Positions 1 to 14,000 of a stretch of DNA of 64,000 nt are shown here, in pieces; position 1 is the first letter of the stretch; each line of letters begins with the position of its first letter. The translations under genes and the position numbers were made by a program. The notes under the pieces were generated by a model that saw only the letters and a list, made by a program, of their open reading frames with translations, searched no databases and was not told where the DNA came from. The stretch comes from Lumbricus terrestris (taxonomy: Eukaryota; Annelida; Clitellata; Crassiclitellata; Lumbricidae), in contig OX457038.1 in the NCBI GenBank assembly GCA_949752735.1, positions 20,196,012-20,260,011 on the forward strand. Direction: 5' to 3'.

Positions 1-86
1 AAGGTAAAATAAGATTATATAAGATATAAGATCAGATAAGATATAAGGTCAGATAAGAGATCAGATATAGGATATAAGATAAGAAT
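1..86. repeat. Degenerate AGATAAGATATA-type tandem repeat
   Basis: The window opens inside an A/G/T-rich array in which variants of AGATAAGATATAAG and AGATCAG recur about every 12-20 bases. It runs off the left edge, so its full length is unknown. No coding potential is visible. Confidence 0.7.
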
Positions 87-778
87 ACTCTTTTATTGAC
101 CAGTTGCTATTCGTGCACATTTTGTTGCTCAGACATGCAAAAATAAGCATGCATAATCCATCGAATTAATCAAGACAATCAAGCACTAAAAACATAATAT
201 TATTCTAATCTCATTCATATAAAATATTAATATCATCCTCATGATGAAAGCCTTCCTCATCGTACTTGTGTGGTTATGCGTTCGTGGACGCAGATGGTAG
301 AAAGCGACTTTGACCGGCGGGACGAGCAGGTCATGCAGTACACGATCCTCACCCACCGGGGAGCAGTAAAGAGATTAGAACCCCCCACTTAGCTCGAAGG
401 AGGGATGTATCCTCAGGGAGGAAATGGAATCGAATAAGGCGGCAGGGCATGATAGACTGAATGAAGCCCGGTCGCACTGACCAATAAAACTCAGGAGGCA
501 AAAAGCATCCTGAACAGTATTGCCAATTTGTCATCCTCACCACATCATGTATAGCTATGAGCAACTAGAGTGCGCATGGCTTTTATTGTAATTGGCGTAC
601 GTGACAATGCATACATGCATGCGTTGCACATGACCCCAAGCCTAAGCTTACAGAGATTGCAGCACCAAGGATCACCATAATATGGGTAACCCTTTCCAGA
701 TCTTGCGTAATTGCAGGGATATCAGATTCGTCACACCCTCACCTAGGTGCATGGGTGAATCAACATCTCATGAGATTT

Positions 779-862
779 GTTGCGATTGAGCTTCAGATTG
801 CAATTCGTTGCGATTGAGCTTCAGATTGCAATTTGTTGCGATTGAGCGTCAGATTGCATTCT
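779..862. repeat. 28-bp tandem repeat, three copies
   Basis: Three head-to-tail copies of a unit starting GTTGCGATTGAGCTTCAGAT begin at 779, 807 and 835. The first two are nearly identical and the third has a few substitutions. Confidence 0.85.
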
Positions 863-1970
863 GCAGAACAACGTGACACATTCTCCGGTTCTACAGTTTT
901 TTTTATGCGCTATTGGATGATGGTAGCAGAAAGGCAATTGATCTTAAACGAAAATCTAAAGAATTCGACGCTTAATAAAACAATTCAATTAGATGTACAG
1001 ATTGCGATAAATAGCATAATAAAATATACAAAGAGCAGATATGCTTGCATGTGATTCCATGGTGAAGAAGAATTGCAGACGACAATTGAATGAAGCAAAC
1101 CAACGAACGAATCCTGAGAAATATCATACAAGAAATAAAAGATTCTGTTAACCATAGTAAATAGTAATAATAGTAAATAGTAATAATAGTAAATAGTGTC
1201 ATTGGAAGTGAATGTCTACCAACAGACAGAGAGAGCACCCGAAGAACAAAGTAAATGTATAGTTCAACAATTCGAAATGTTCGCCTAGACACGTGTCTCA
1301 TGTCCTGACTCCGCTCTAACATAGGCCTACAAGTACATCGGAGAGCACTGCGCTTGAGTCTTCAGTCCGCTGGGTCAGAGTTCGTTGCGCTCTGCGGTCC
1401 ATGGCGATATGCAGATGGCGCGCTGTCACATTTCAACTCGAGCACATCGTTCCTTCTCTTGTGCTGGACTGTCGTCACCTGGAATAGTCTCCCACCATTT
1501 GGGAGAGTCTTCCATTGAATAGCCTCCATTGGAGATATGACTAACGCATTGCTACATGTACCTTTGACTCTGTTTAGCAGACTTTGCAAACTATTTCCAA
1601 ATGCACGTGTTTTGATCTGTTAATGAATCATGGGTACAGCGAGGTACTTAAATGCGCCATAATGAGTGTCCTGATATATACAAGGAATTGTTTGGTAGAG
1701 TAGCAAAGTAAAGTAAAGTGAAAATAGTATGAAGGTATAAAATAATGCAAGAATTATCCTGTAAATTAAAGATCGTGTAGATAAGATATCGTAAGTTAAG
1801 CTTGGACAATCCAGCATAAGATAAGGTTATTCCAAGCCACTTATTAGCGTATTAGCTCAAACAGAAGGCAAAACACTCGGACAGCTTGTGACGTTGCATT
1901 CCGTTGTCTCACTTGTCTGGCTTAACCCTACATGAATTTGTTGTACTGTGAGACAGTAATCGAATGCACC

Positions 1971-2020
1971 AGACACGTCAACATCAGACACGTCAACATC
2001 AGACACGTCAACATCAGACA
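1971..2020. repeat. 15-bp tandem repeat (GACACGTCAACATCA)n
   Basis: Slightly more than three exact copies of a 15-bp unit containing ACACGTCAACATCAG lie about 200 bases beyond the receptor stop codon, probably in or near its 3' UTR. Confidence 0.85.
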
Positions 2021-2227
2021 CCAATCGATAGATTTCTGTTGAAACGACGCAACTCAGTTTCGCTTTGAAGCGGAATCGAAATCCGATGAAACGTTTGATA
2101 GCGAACGGTGTTCAGGCGTTTCTTACTCGAATCAGTTGCGGATGGTCGTTCGCTCGTGTGGGTGAACCTCACTGCTTCTAGTAAGTTCTAATTGAGTCGA
2201 GCTTCATCGTCGTCGTCGTCGTCGCTT

Positions 2228-2469
2228 CTATCGCGTGCTGCACGGTTGGTGGAGGATTTTGCTGAAGGCTCGTCGAAACTCGACGTTGAAGATTGTGTAG
2301 ATAATTGGATTTAGGAAGCTGTTGATGTATCCTAGCCAGACGAAGAAGGCGAAGACGATGGGATCGATCTGGCAGACAGTCTGGTAATCTTCAAAGAGAT
2401 CGTATCGGATGCAGATGGCGCTGATGATGCTGATCGTGAAGAACGGAACCCAACACAGCAGAAAGACGG
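2228..2469 (-). CDS. DRD2-like: D2-like receptor, coding exon 4 (TM6, TM7, C-terminus)
   Basis: Acceptor TCATTTCTCAG|CC joins the phase-1 donor, giving a split codon GCC (Ala495) where vertebrate D2 has Gly as I recall. It then encodes [10 protein letters not shown] (TM6 toggle W501), ECL3 with C527, and TM7 [14 protein letters not shown] followed by helix 8 [16 protein letters not shown]. It ends QPCSTR and TAG at 2230-2228. Extra sequence upstream of 2469 in the same frame is intronic. A tail of about seven residues after helix 8 is typical of D2-like receptors. Confidence 0.95.
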
Positions 2470-5400
2470 CTGAGAAATGACACACACAAATAGACCGGAT
2501 GTTAGTCAGCCCAAGGCAAAGAACGTTTCAATAGCAACGGACGACCAAACAGGGAAATGATTTTTAAAAATATGTCCTCAGCAAGTCTACAGTAAAATAG
2601 GCTACTTTTACATGAGAGCCAGCATCACAGATATATCTAATAAAGACTTCCATTAATACTCAAGTGGAACCCAAGGCGTCGTCGGTTTTCATTATGAAGA
2701 AGCAAACTAATTGTCCACTCAAGCGAAAAATATGAAGAAATATAAAGATTATTTAATTCGAAATAATCAAAAGAGTTAATACATAAAAATCTAATTCACT
2801 GCGTCATTCTACAGGGTGCGCCAAAAAAAGTAATCCCCTACGGTTTTCAGCCCATATCTCGGCCAAACATACGAATTTTTAAATGAAACTTTACAGTCTT
2901 AAAGGCAATTCATATTTACGTACAATGGTCACATTTCAACAAAATATTTCAAACAGAACAAAAGTTATATCACTTTTAATGAGGCCACCCACCGTTTTTT
3001 TGACGATTCAAAAACGAAACGCACAAAAACCGGTTTATTGCTAATATCATGGCCAGAAGTAAGAATTTCAAAATGAATCTTTACAGGTTTAAAGACAATT
3101 CATATTTACAAATGATGGCCAGAATTCATCGAAATACTTAAAACACAATAAAAGTTATACCACTTTTTTAGTTAGGCCACCCACCGTTTTTGACGATTAA
3201 AAAACGTAACGCAACAAAAAGTAACAAAAACGTGATTTTATCAAGTCATATCTCAAATAACTGCTTGGAACTTAACTTGATAGTGATTCACAACTTGTGT
3301 TCAATGTGCCCACCACCAGTGCCAAAACTTCTTTTGAGTCTCATTCTAAAGTTCTTGATGGACCTGTTGATTAATCTGACAGATTCCTTATTTACCAATT
3401 TGATTGTCATCTTGCTAAGTGACTTCTCAGTGACGTGCAGCTACGCTGGTACCCTGTTCCTTTTTTAAATAGTAACAATAATGATCATCTGGCATTATCA
3501 AAGCCTATTTGATAACAATTATTTCAGACGAGACTTAATAAAATCGTGTTTTTGCTACTTTTTGTTGCGTTACGCCTTTGAATCGTCAAAAAACGATGGG
3601 TGTCCTCCTTAAAAGTGCCATAACTTTTATTCTGTTTGAAATATTTTGCTGAAATCTAGCCATCATGTGTAGATATGAATTGTCTTTAAGCCTGTAAAAT
3701 TTCATTTCGAAATTCTTACTTCCTGCCAAGATATTGGCCAGAATAATTAAATTGGTTTTTTGTTACTTTTTGCTGCGTCGCGTTTTTGAATCGACAAAAA
3801 ACGGTGGGTAGCCTCACTAAAAGTGATATAACTTTTGTTCTGTTTGAAATATTTATTTATAATTTGACCATTGTACGTAAATATGAATTGCCTTTAAGAC
3901 TGTAAAGTTTCATTTAAAAATTCGCATGTTTGGCCAAAGGAGATTATGCAAGGAACGGTTCCGGGAGCAAGATCAAGGGGAAGACCTAGGAAGAGGTGGT
4001 GGGACAACATGTGTGAATGGACGGGATTATCAACAGAGCAATTGTTGAGAGCAACCGAAGACAGGAGAGGATGGAGAAGAACTGTCCAAAATGCGACGAA
4101 CCCTCGTGTCGAGGGAGGTTGAAGCAATGTTTGGCCAAGATATGGGCTGAAAACCGTAGGGTATTACTTTTGTTGGCGCACCCTGTATTGTTAGTGCTTT
4201 TCGCAGCAGATTTACTGCATTATTCAGACCCCACGGTACAATTATGACGTTTGTCACTGCATCATTTCACCAGAATTAATCATTCAAAGGTGCACGACTA
4301 AGATACCATTGACACCTAAAAACCCTGCATACATATTATGCGTGTAATGAGAAGAACTACGACATCGCTTCTCACACCCATCCACACACACTCTGGTTGA
4401 ATCGTGCAACTTGATATTTCAACATCACATCTGTCATGATCTGTGCGAAAGTGTTCTTCGTCTTTTCATGATGCTAGAAATAGCAACCTTAACGGCAGAT
4501 GATATCCGATGGCTCAGGTGTAATAGGCGGTGAATTTATGTAGATCTATAAAGGTATTGCTTATAAATATATATGATTATATATATATCGATATATATAT
4601 ATATATGATTTTAAAATAGGCATGTTTATGCATATATAATATATATATGGCTATATATACATGCATACATTGCATCACTTTTCATAAAGTATACCTGTAT
4701 TTAAGTAACCAATCATATTAATATTGATATTGATATTCATATAATTATTATAATATGAGCATCAACTTAAATATGAAAATCATTATGATCGGTTGTTTAA
4801 ATATAGATATTAAAACTGATGCAAGCATGAATATGAATAAGAATATGCCTATGCCGATGAACATGAATCTGAGAACGATGTATAAATAATATTATGACCA
4901 TGGATGCATCTATACCAACATTACCGATAACTATGGCGAGCGTCTTGGCCGCTTTCTTTTCTCTCGAATTGCGTTCTCTTCTCATCCTTCCAAGCGCCAT
5001 CTTCCACTTCAGACTGACTCGGACCGAGGTGTTTGCTAATCTCGGCGGCGGCGGTTCCTCCGCACACAATGTCCGAGGAAGCATCGCAGCTCCAGTCCGT
5101 TTCACACTGCAGTCCAACGGCGATGATATTTCGCCACTTAGCGTGGTCTCCTCATAGGCCTGTGGCCCGTCGTGGCCCTTGGTACCTTGGGTCATCCCGG
5201 ACTCATCCCCCCGAGGAGTCGTGGGTCCAACGAGTAGAACAAGAGATGTTGCAGTCGGAGAGATAGGCGATGATATTGCACCGTTGGCGATGGCTGCCTT
5301 CCGATCTGCCATAGATTTCTCTTCTCTACTCGATGTCGCTACCTCTGATGACGACGGCTGATGTTCCTCTTCTTCCTCCTCTTCGTCATCATCTTCCTCT

Positions 5401-8400
5401 TCCTCCTCCTCTCCGTGCCGTAGAGTGGCAAAGGTGGTCGGTTCCTTCGGGAGTAGGGCTTCCTCCTCAATCGCAGGCAGACCGTTTCCTCCTTTGACAG
5501 CTGCCGCTCGATTCTCTTCGAAATCCGACGACCGACAGATGCTTCTCGCCGTCGACGCCTTGTCGAGCAAAGACGATGAATTACTGCAGGGAGCCGACTT
5601 GGCGCTGACTTTGGTGCCATCTGTGCGCTGACGACAGCTGGGCAGAAGAGAATGACGTTGTCGACTGCGGCTGCGAATGACGTAGAAGATCCGCCAGTAG
5701 AGGATGAGCATCGCAATGCATGGAATGTAGAACGATCCCATGGACGAGAAGATGAGGAACTCTGCGTTGTAGAACGTGCAGTTCGTCGGATGACTCGTGC
5801 GACGCTGCGAGTAGTTGATGCCCAGAACGATCGGTGAAGAGATTCCGATCGATACGATCCACGTCAACGCAATCGTCAATGACAGGCGCTTCGAATTCTT
5901 GTGACGAGCGTAAGATATCGGATATGTAACTGCAATGAATCTGTGCAAATACAAAATGTAATTAGGTATATATATATCAATGTGTATATATATATATAAT
6001 TATATATATCATCGCCAACGCCGTCAGAAAACGTTGATCTGATCAGCATCAAATTTGTGTGTTTAAAGTAATTTAATCTCTTAGGCCTAAGCGAACTTTC
6101 AATGATGACGTTTCTTAAAAGTAAGCAACGAGGGCGCATGAAGTTTTTCCATGATTAATGTAACTTTTTAATCCGACTTTCAAAAATGTTCATCGTGTAA
6201 TAGAGTAGGCTACTAAATTTTTAACACAACTAGCCTAGGCATGTACCGTCAACGATTTTATCACAGCATACGTTTTTGTTTTGTGTCATTAGAAGAATGC
6301 AAGAGCATATATTTTACGAAAACAACAGACAGCAGTTTTCGACAGAAGCAGCTCACGTAGCCTAAGATTAATGAAGGAGGACATTATTCACAAACACATT
6401 GATGCCAAAAGCCCTTTTATAGTCTTGTCGTGAAAGGCAAAACATGATGCATAATGAATAACTTTGCCAGTATTTGTTTACGTAGAGACCAATCAATCCA
6501 AACCTTTGACGTCATGGACACGGAGTAACTATTAACTATTGACTATATATAACTATTGACTATATATAACTATTGACCTTGCAGGTGGGACTCTGTAAAA
6601 CGAGTTTGAACTTGACATAAGTTAGTGAGTGAGTGAGTGAGTATTTTCTTCATCACTCCCTTGAAAATGCACAAAGGGGTAAGCGACATGAAACAATGTT
6701 TTACTAATAAGGCTTACATCGGAGCATATAATTATTAGTAATGAAAGATGCATACAGAAATGAGATGTTTACTAAAATAAATGGAATGTCAGTGTCAACA
6801 AGTCATCTATTCAGCATCCAAGTGATAAAGCCTTTCCAGTCATCCACACACAGCGTGTTATCTCTATAGATTTTGTGAACGAAGCCTTAGGGACTATCCG
6901 TGCACTGTCCATTAACCAGTTCGGGCAAGAGTAGGCGATGAAAAAGAGCCTTTCGGAAGTGAGTTTTTTAGGTTCTCAGACAAAATGGAGAACTACCAGA
7001 ATAGCGTAAACGAGTTGCTGCAATTAAATTCAGAAATGGTACTTGTTGATTATCTATTTATCATATATTTGGAAATAATGAAATTAAATTCTTAGCATTA
7101 AGAACTGATTAAAATCATAAATGTATGCATTATCGTACATTCGTATCCACACTTTTGTTGTTTCTATTTGTTTTACTTATTGGTCCAAAGCCTAAAGATA
7201 GTTTAGACCAGTGATTGCTCTGCCCAGGGGCCCGGAATTTCTGTCGGCGGGCCTGCTTGTGCCGTCGATTCTTCGAACCCTAGCGACCGCCAATACAATA
7301 TTGCACAATACTGACATATTATTATAAAACAATGTCGTGTTAACTTTACGAAGTGGTAGATATGAAATTCTATATCTAAATAAAATTATGTGGACATTTA
7401 TTTATGTCTATCATATTTGTGAAGGTGGGCCATATTTGTATGTGGAGTATAGAAGATATAGGCAGCAGGTGGCGCAAAGTCAAATGTTCTCGCATCATGA
7501 TAGATTTGTATTAAACAAGATTCTCACAGACGATGCCATTTATTATTGAAAAAAACCATAGAGTTTCAGAAGACATGCAGAGGCGGATCCAGGGGGGCAA
7601 TCCGGCTATGCCCCCCATTTAGAAATTTCTTTATTTTTCGACCAGCTGTGCTGGCTCGGTAATTCCGTAAGTCCTATCCACACCCATGAAGTCCGCACAT
7701 CACGAGGTCTGTACGACTTAAAAAAGGTTATCACCTTTTCTTGCGACAAAAATGGTTTATTTTTTCCTAGAATTTGGAGACAAATGACTAAAAATAGGTA
7801 ATCAGTTTTCTCAACGACCAAGACCGAAAATTTGTTCCTGCCCAAGACCGAAAATTTTGACCCCTTAGAAAATTTCTGTATCCGCCCTTGAAGACATGTA
7901 ACACAGCCGTGTGGCATGTCATTATTTCTAGCAGAAGGCCTATATCGAATGGATAATAAATTTATGACTCGTTTATAAGCATCAGAAAACCTTATAATTA
8001 TTGCAGACTGCATGCCCTGCTACTCACCTGTCTATACTAATGGCCGTCAGATTAAGAATGGATGCTGTGCAGCACATGACATCAAAAGCCACCCACGCGT
8101 CACACAGTGTGTTACCCAGAAGCCAGTGCGAACTGTTGAACTGAAACGTAAAAGCAGACAGCAAAACAACTCCATTACTCGCTTTGCGTCATAGATCGAA
8201 TCGTCAACTAAGCTTACTGTAGTTCAATAGTATAAGCCGCGCATTTTATAGATAATAATATTAACGAGTTTCAGACCCACCCGTTACATGACAATAACCA
8301 GTAGATGCTAATAACCAGCTTGAAGTTAGTCCTATAGATAATAAACCAGTTTAAAGGTAATCCAGTAAAAGATAATAACCAGTTGAAGACCATAAAAGAC

Positions 8401-10992
8401 AGACAGGCGAGGGTAAGGCAATATAAATATATGATCTGTTTCGATGTGCGTTGCTCTCATTTGATGATCAGAGCGGATTTTATCGAGTGGGATGACATCA
8501 TAAACTGTGGAATTATAGATAATAGACTATAAAAATTATATAGTTCAAATTTCTGTTATGTAGACATATATTGTGTTTACGCTGGAAAAGCGGACTGAAT
8601 TCAAATTGCCCATATTTAACTTAAATTGTCCATTAATTGGGTCATCTGGAAATATGAAGCAAGAGAAACTATTGGCCATAACAAGAGGATATAATAGGAA
8701 TAAATAATAATACGTCTCCATGGCTTTCTCGGTCTCGGTCTTTTCCCCGGTCATTAACTGAGTATTACTTTCGTTAATAAAAACTGCAGCGGTGTTTCGT
8801 ATTTGGCAATGTCTGTACCTATGCTTGCATCAGATTTATTGCTGTGACCTTGGCTGATATGCAGAGCGTACAAGATCGCCTCGACATCTGCGGACGATCT
8901 TTCTTACTATATAGAATTGGAACTTAATAGGGAATCGCCCATTGAACCATGGATTCCGCGGCCAAGGCACTGGTAGTTGCCAATGGACCACGCCTCCCTG
9001 CTCCTCCGTGCCTCGGTCTCTTGCATATTCTGATTCAGTCGTAAAATTCCCAAGGTCACCTACAGTATGGATGGAGGCAATGAGGCGCAATCCAACTCAC
9101 TTCCATCCTCCAAACGCAATTCCTACGCAATCACACATCCGCCTTTTTCTTCACAGACGACCACTCGGACAGATGATGCGGACGGATATCAAGGAAGGCA
9201 AGGAAACAGATAGACTAGCCAACAGACAAAAAGGCAGGCAAACAGATATAGGCCTACACACAGATAATTAGCAGACTGACAGATAGATAGATAGACAGGC
9301 AGGCAGAGAAGCAAGAGAAAAGAGGCGGACATACTGGCAGCAAAACAATGTCATGACTGCCACTGTGATCATGAGCGTGATCATCATTGGAAGATATAAA
9401 CGATCATTCAACTGATTCAAATCAAAGTATTCCTAATCTCCCTTAATACAATTGTCTTTCTTCCTGAACAATTGGTTATTTGATAACGATTGCACTTCTG
9501 ATCTATAGGCTAATTACTGTTTCAAGTTGCTTTCCATAATAAACTCTTCATGTTCTAAACTATTCTTTGCTAACTGCAATCGATTCTCGTTCAACTACTT
9601 GTCTAGCTGGTCACTTAAAGCCTGATAACTTGTTTCTATCACTTATGGATAAAAATTATCATTTATTTATCTATTTACATGTATTTACTTTTTAAACGAG
9701 GTAGTAGCTCCAATCCCTCAGGAGGTTAAAACACAGTTGATTCAAACCGAGCCTTACTAATGTCTACCTGTTGCTGTATGAAGCTAACTAGAGACTCCGG
9801 GGCTTTGGTATGTCTTGACAGAGGGTGATTGATGGACTGCTGTGACATTGTCGAAAGCTGCTTAGTATAGTGAGAGACAGGCCTTGGCTTTGTCAATTAT
9901 ACAAAAAGATGTCATACAACGCAGGTGCAAGGGCTGCGGTCTCAGTGGAATTGCCTTCGCGGTAAGCCGACTGATTAGGACTGAAGTTGAGAGAGAAAGT
10001 GATGTGCTTCTTCAGAGGAGCAAGAAAGATACGTTTACGAATCTTGGAAATGTTATTAAGATTGCTTTGTTTGTTTCTTAAGCAACTTTTTATAATTATT
10101 GCGTCGGTCTTTGTTCGTTTACGTCTTTGTTTCGTCTTTTCTTCTCCATTGTCTATCTATAGACAATGGACATTTTTCTTTCTGTCTCGTTTAAAGCCTT
10201 CGTCATATATAGATCTCGACATAGATCCGCCATGGATCAGATAACAGAGTATTCTGACAACAAAAGAAATTTCGCATGAATTGAGTATTAGATGCTCTGA
10301 CCCTCCTCGTTTTAAAGCAATAATTCTGCGAGTAGGCCTAACATTTAATCACGCTTGGACACCATTATTACAGCTTATTTTTTATTTTAGATTTATCATA
10401 TACACTGTACTATAGTAATGAAGTTAGGCCTACTGTTATACATCAGTTGTAGGCCTGTAGGATATTACAGATGACTAAAGAAAATTAATTGCTCCTTGTT
10501 TTTAGATTATTCGGTCTATTAAACAATAATTATAAGATAATCACGCAATTGGTGTCGCTAAAAAGTTTTAACCGAGATCTCCATGTAATTTTAGCTGAGC
10601 ATGTTTGTTGTGTTGTGCACATAGTATTTATGTTATGCTTTCGCTTGCAAAACACAGTCTGAAACTGAGCTCGACTGCGAACTGTTGGAGTCGGTATTTC
10701 ACTGTAGTTAATCTGTTCAATAATGCAGAACGGCTTTGACTTTATCAGCAGACATGCGGCTAAACTCGAGCAGAGGACGACTAGAGCGGACGATGCATGA
10801 AAGACCAGCTTCGAAAGATGGATGATATTAATCTTCAGATCTTCTGTGCCGTCGCACCGATAAATTATTACTCTGCCATCAGGTATCTGAATCTATGTAT
10901 ATAATTTATATAAGCAAAGAAAAGACAGGTTGGTTGGTGAGTGAAGAAGACATGGGGATGGTGTCACGCGATCAGCACGTCATCAGCCGAGG

Positions 10993-11063
<71 letters not shown>

Positions 11064-14000
11064 GTGACCGAGTGACTGCCTCCTATCAATCATCGCCCAT
11101 CTTCAAGGCAATTACCGCTCATCCGCTTCCTCTTATTACCGTCCGTATGATTATATATGGTCGCTGCTTTCTTGTCGAAGATGGCGATATAGGTGACGCC
11201 TGGTTGTAGTGGCCCTCGGAGGAAACCACAGCTCGCCGCCGGTGCATTCCCCTTGGTCATTATGTAAGAAGTCCAGGTATATACTTGTGAAATCGTTGCG
11301 TGATGAATGTCCCAGTAGTCTCGATGTCACCGCTAGATTGCCCTTAATAGAGTTTTCACGTCCACTAATTACTGTGCGCTCAGCTCAGTTCGTGACTGGA
11401 AGGTGAAAGACGATGTTGCGTATACGATCTTAAAAATCGCATTGACGAATCTACTCTTGAAGTGGCGCATATATGCTAATGTTATGGTGCTTTATAAATG
11501 TCAGTAAATTTAAGAAGTCATTGTTAACTGGCTGCACTCTGGAAGTGCCAGTCTCAAGCGTGGATGAAGGAGGAGGGTGACACTAATGATCTATGTTACT
11601 ATACAGCGACGTCGTTAAACTGAAACCACTGCTACAACCTTGGATAGCCTTGAATATGCTGTCGAGGTCAGACATAGGCTGCTACCGAACTCCGCCACTG
11701 GTTGCTCTCTGCCAGTGCCAGTTCCAAGCCTGGATAAAGGAGGAGGGCGTCGCTAATGGTCTTTGTTACACACAGTGACGTTAAACTGCAAATACCACCA
11801 CCACCACATTCTACCGAGATCTCATTTTCGCAGTCACCAGCATCGTGGTAATACGATCGAAAACAAAGAAGATGTGGTTTGCAAAGGAAAGCTTATAGCA
11901 ACACATTAGAATATCGCATGTGAAACAGCATAAACTCTTGAGTCTAGTTGTTATCTTATCGATTAGCCAGAAGTGATTGAAGTAGCTTGGTAGCGAATGC
12001 ACCCAAGGGTTTTATGTGATCAGCATTGTTAGTTATCCCATGCAGTGCCAACAGAACAGACAGACAAAATATCGTCCCATTTTTCTGACGTCTATGTGTC
12101 ACGTTGATGTATTGCAGTTGAAAGCAAATCTAACTGAAAATACATCATCAGCGCATGCTATGACTTTTAATTATAAGATTCTGAGCGCAGGTCTACTGAT
12201 AATCCCTATGGAAAAATGTGTAGGCCCTATACTTTCAATAGACTATACGAGACAACGACTTTAACGCCATCAGAGGGAAAAGCAACCTGGGAGGAAACAT
12301 GAACTGCCAGTTTCCGTTTCCAACACTTTTCGAGAGAATGTTCAGCATTATAAAGACTTGTGGTCTGATGTTCGTAATTTTAAATGCGCCAATTTAGCTA
12401 ATGCGGAACTGTTAAACACTTTGAACTCTGTGCTCTGGAACTGCTTAAAACGGAATAAACTCAACAGAAGTAGGCTATAGGTTTAATTAAGCGAAGTTCT
12501 GCTCTCTCCCGTCTCATAAAACAAAGTGACTGTAGGCCTATAGGCTATTATCAGAAGTATTTCATGACAATGAACCCAATAATTGTACATAAGCCTGTGA
12601 CTTCGCTCAGAGTGGCCCATAAGCCTGATGACTCTGGTAGCCGTCTGGATCTTGATAAGCGTTCTCTTCTTAAAGTTGATTCTAATTTTAGCTATAGGCT
12701 AAAATAAAATAAATGTAAATGTAATCGCAAATTTATATAGCGGCTGTGTTATGGCTTCGACCCTGAGGGTGAGATCCTTCACCACCGCTACTCCACGTTT
12801 ATATTGCGACCGAGCCACCCGCAGTAAAGATCCGAGAAATTAATCTCTGACCGACCGGGAATCGAACCCGGGCCGCCGGCGCGGTGAGCGGGCTACCAAC
12901 CCACTCGGCCACCGAGGATCTCTAGGCTAGTACATATGTCTTTTGATGATTTTACTGCAATTATTATTATTAGCTGCTACATTCACATGGGCGGAGTTTA
13001 TCAGGGCTAGGGTCTAAGCCCCCCCCCTCAAAAGCCCCAGGTTCATGTTTTTACCGTATAAATGGTATCTTTTCTCGGGCTTAGCCCCCCCCAAGAACTT
13101 TCAACCAAATGACTAAAAAAAGGTCATCAACTTTTTCGGTCGGGAAGTATATAGTAATTTTCATGAGATTTGAACTTGATCACTAAAAAAGGTCATCAAC
13201 TTTTTTGGGCCGACATAAAATAAATATTGTCGGCGCCGCTTATTCTGGACCAATTTTTTTAGCCCCCCCCTTCCCAAAAAAGGAAACTAAACTCCGCCCA
13301 TGCATTCAGTAGACCATAGACCTTGTGTTAGCCTGATGCAACTTTCGTTGCATATAGGCTTATATACAGTATACAGTGACGTGGTGGGTGTGAATAATAT
13401 TGTCAATGGAATATCGATTGGCTGCTAGTGTCCAGGAATGCAAAATCAAAAGTTGGCAGCCGCGGTTAGGCCTGCTTTTGTTTTCTGGAACAAGACAAAT
13501 TTGCTTGCCATGAAATATTCAGACTGCTCTGATAGCCATTTTGTTTTATCAGGAACATCAGCTGCCTGTAGACGAATCTTAACTGTCCTGATATCACAGA
13601 TAGCCTATTGAAAACGACCAAAACCGAATAAACAGCGGAATAAACGGCTTTCAAAAACGTAAAAACAAGAAAAAAGTAAAAATATAAATAATTAGACTTT
13701 GTTACATCCTGTACCACTGTTTAAAATTAAAAATCTTGTTTACGCAATGTTATTTATAAGTAAACAACAAGTACAGTAAGATTAATTCTCAACATTTTTT
13801 GTCTGACGTTCTTTCAGGCAGTTTAGCAATGCTGTCGGTTGAATCCGTTCATTCAGAGTCGATTAACATGGATGATTTTGCAGACCCTAAGCATGGTAAT
13901 CAAAAATTTGCACTTACGGTAATCAGAAGCCCAGTCCTATGTAGGCCTATTGTTTGTAGTTTATAAGCTTTTACTTTAATAGATATAATTTTGGACGAAA

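Larger units (their letters stand above)
87..2227. other. Downstream flank of the receptor gene
   Basis: Apart from the two short tandem arrays listed separately, I see no gene or recognisable element here. On the minus strand this would hold the 3' UTR. The nearest canonical AATAAA on that strand is at 587-582, about 1.6 kb beyond the stop codon, and another is at 97-92. Neither can be confirmed as the polyadenylation signal without transcript data. The short open frames have no recognisable protein features. Confidence 0.5.
2812..4185. mobile_element. Tc1/mariner-like transposon with long composite TIRs, defective
   Basis: The ends CAGGGTGCGCCA and TGGCGCACCCTG are inverted and flanked by TA (2810-2811 and 4186-4187), the TA duplication typical of the IS630/Tc1/mariner superfamily. 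Each terminal region is about 400 bases and holds two related modules. Each module carries the inverted or direct form of 'AAAGTTATATCACTTTTA...CACCCACCGTTTTT', so the TIR itself has an internal duplication. The core is only about 330 bases and keeps the end of a transposase gene. It lies in receptor intron 3 and is interrupted by a later LINE insertion at 3938-4126. Confidence 0.88.

Noticed and set aside
4797..4924. Extension of receptor exon 3 to the end of its open frame
   Set aside because: A GT donor at 4924 joins in phase to TM6 at 2469. The read-through peptide lacks TM6 and TM7.
12850..12918. tRNA gene
   Set aside because: A and B boxes are present, but the cloverleaf does not close and a SINE body follows.
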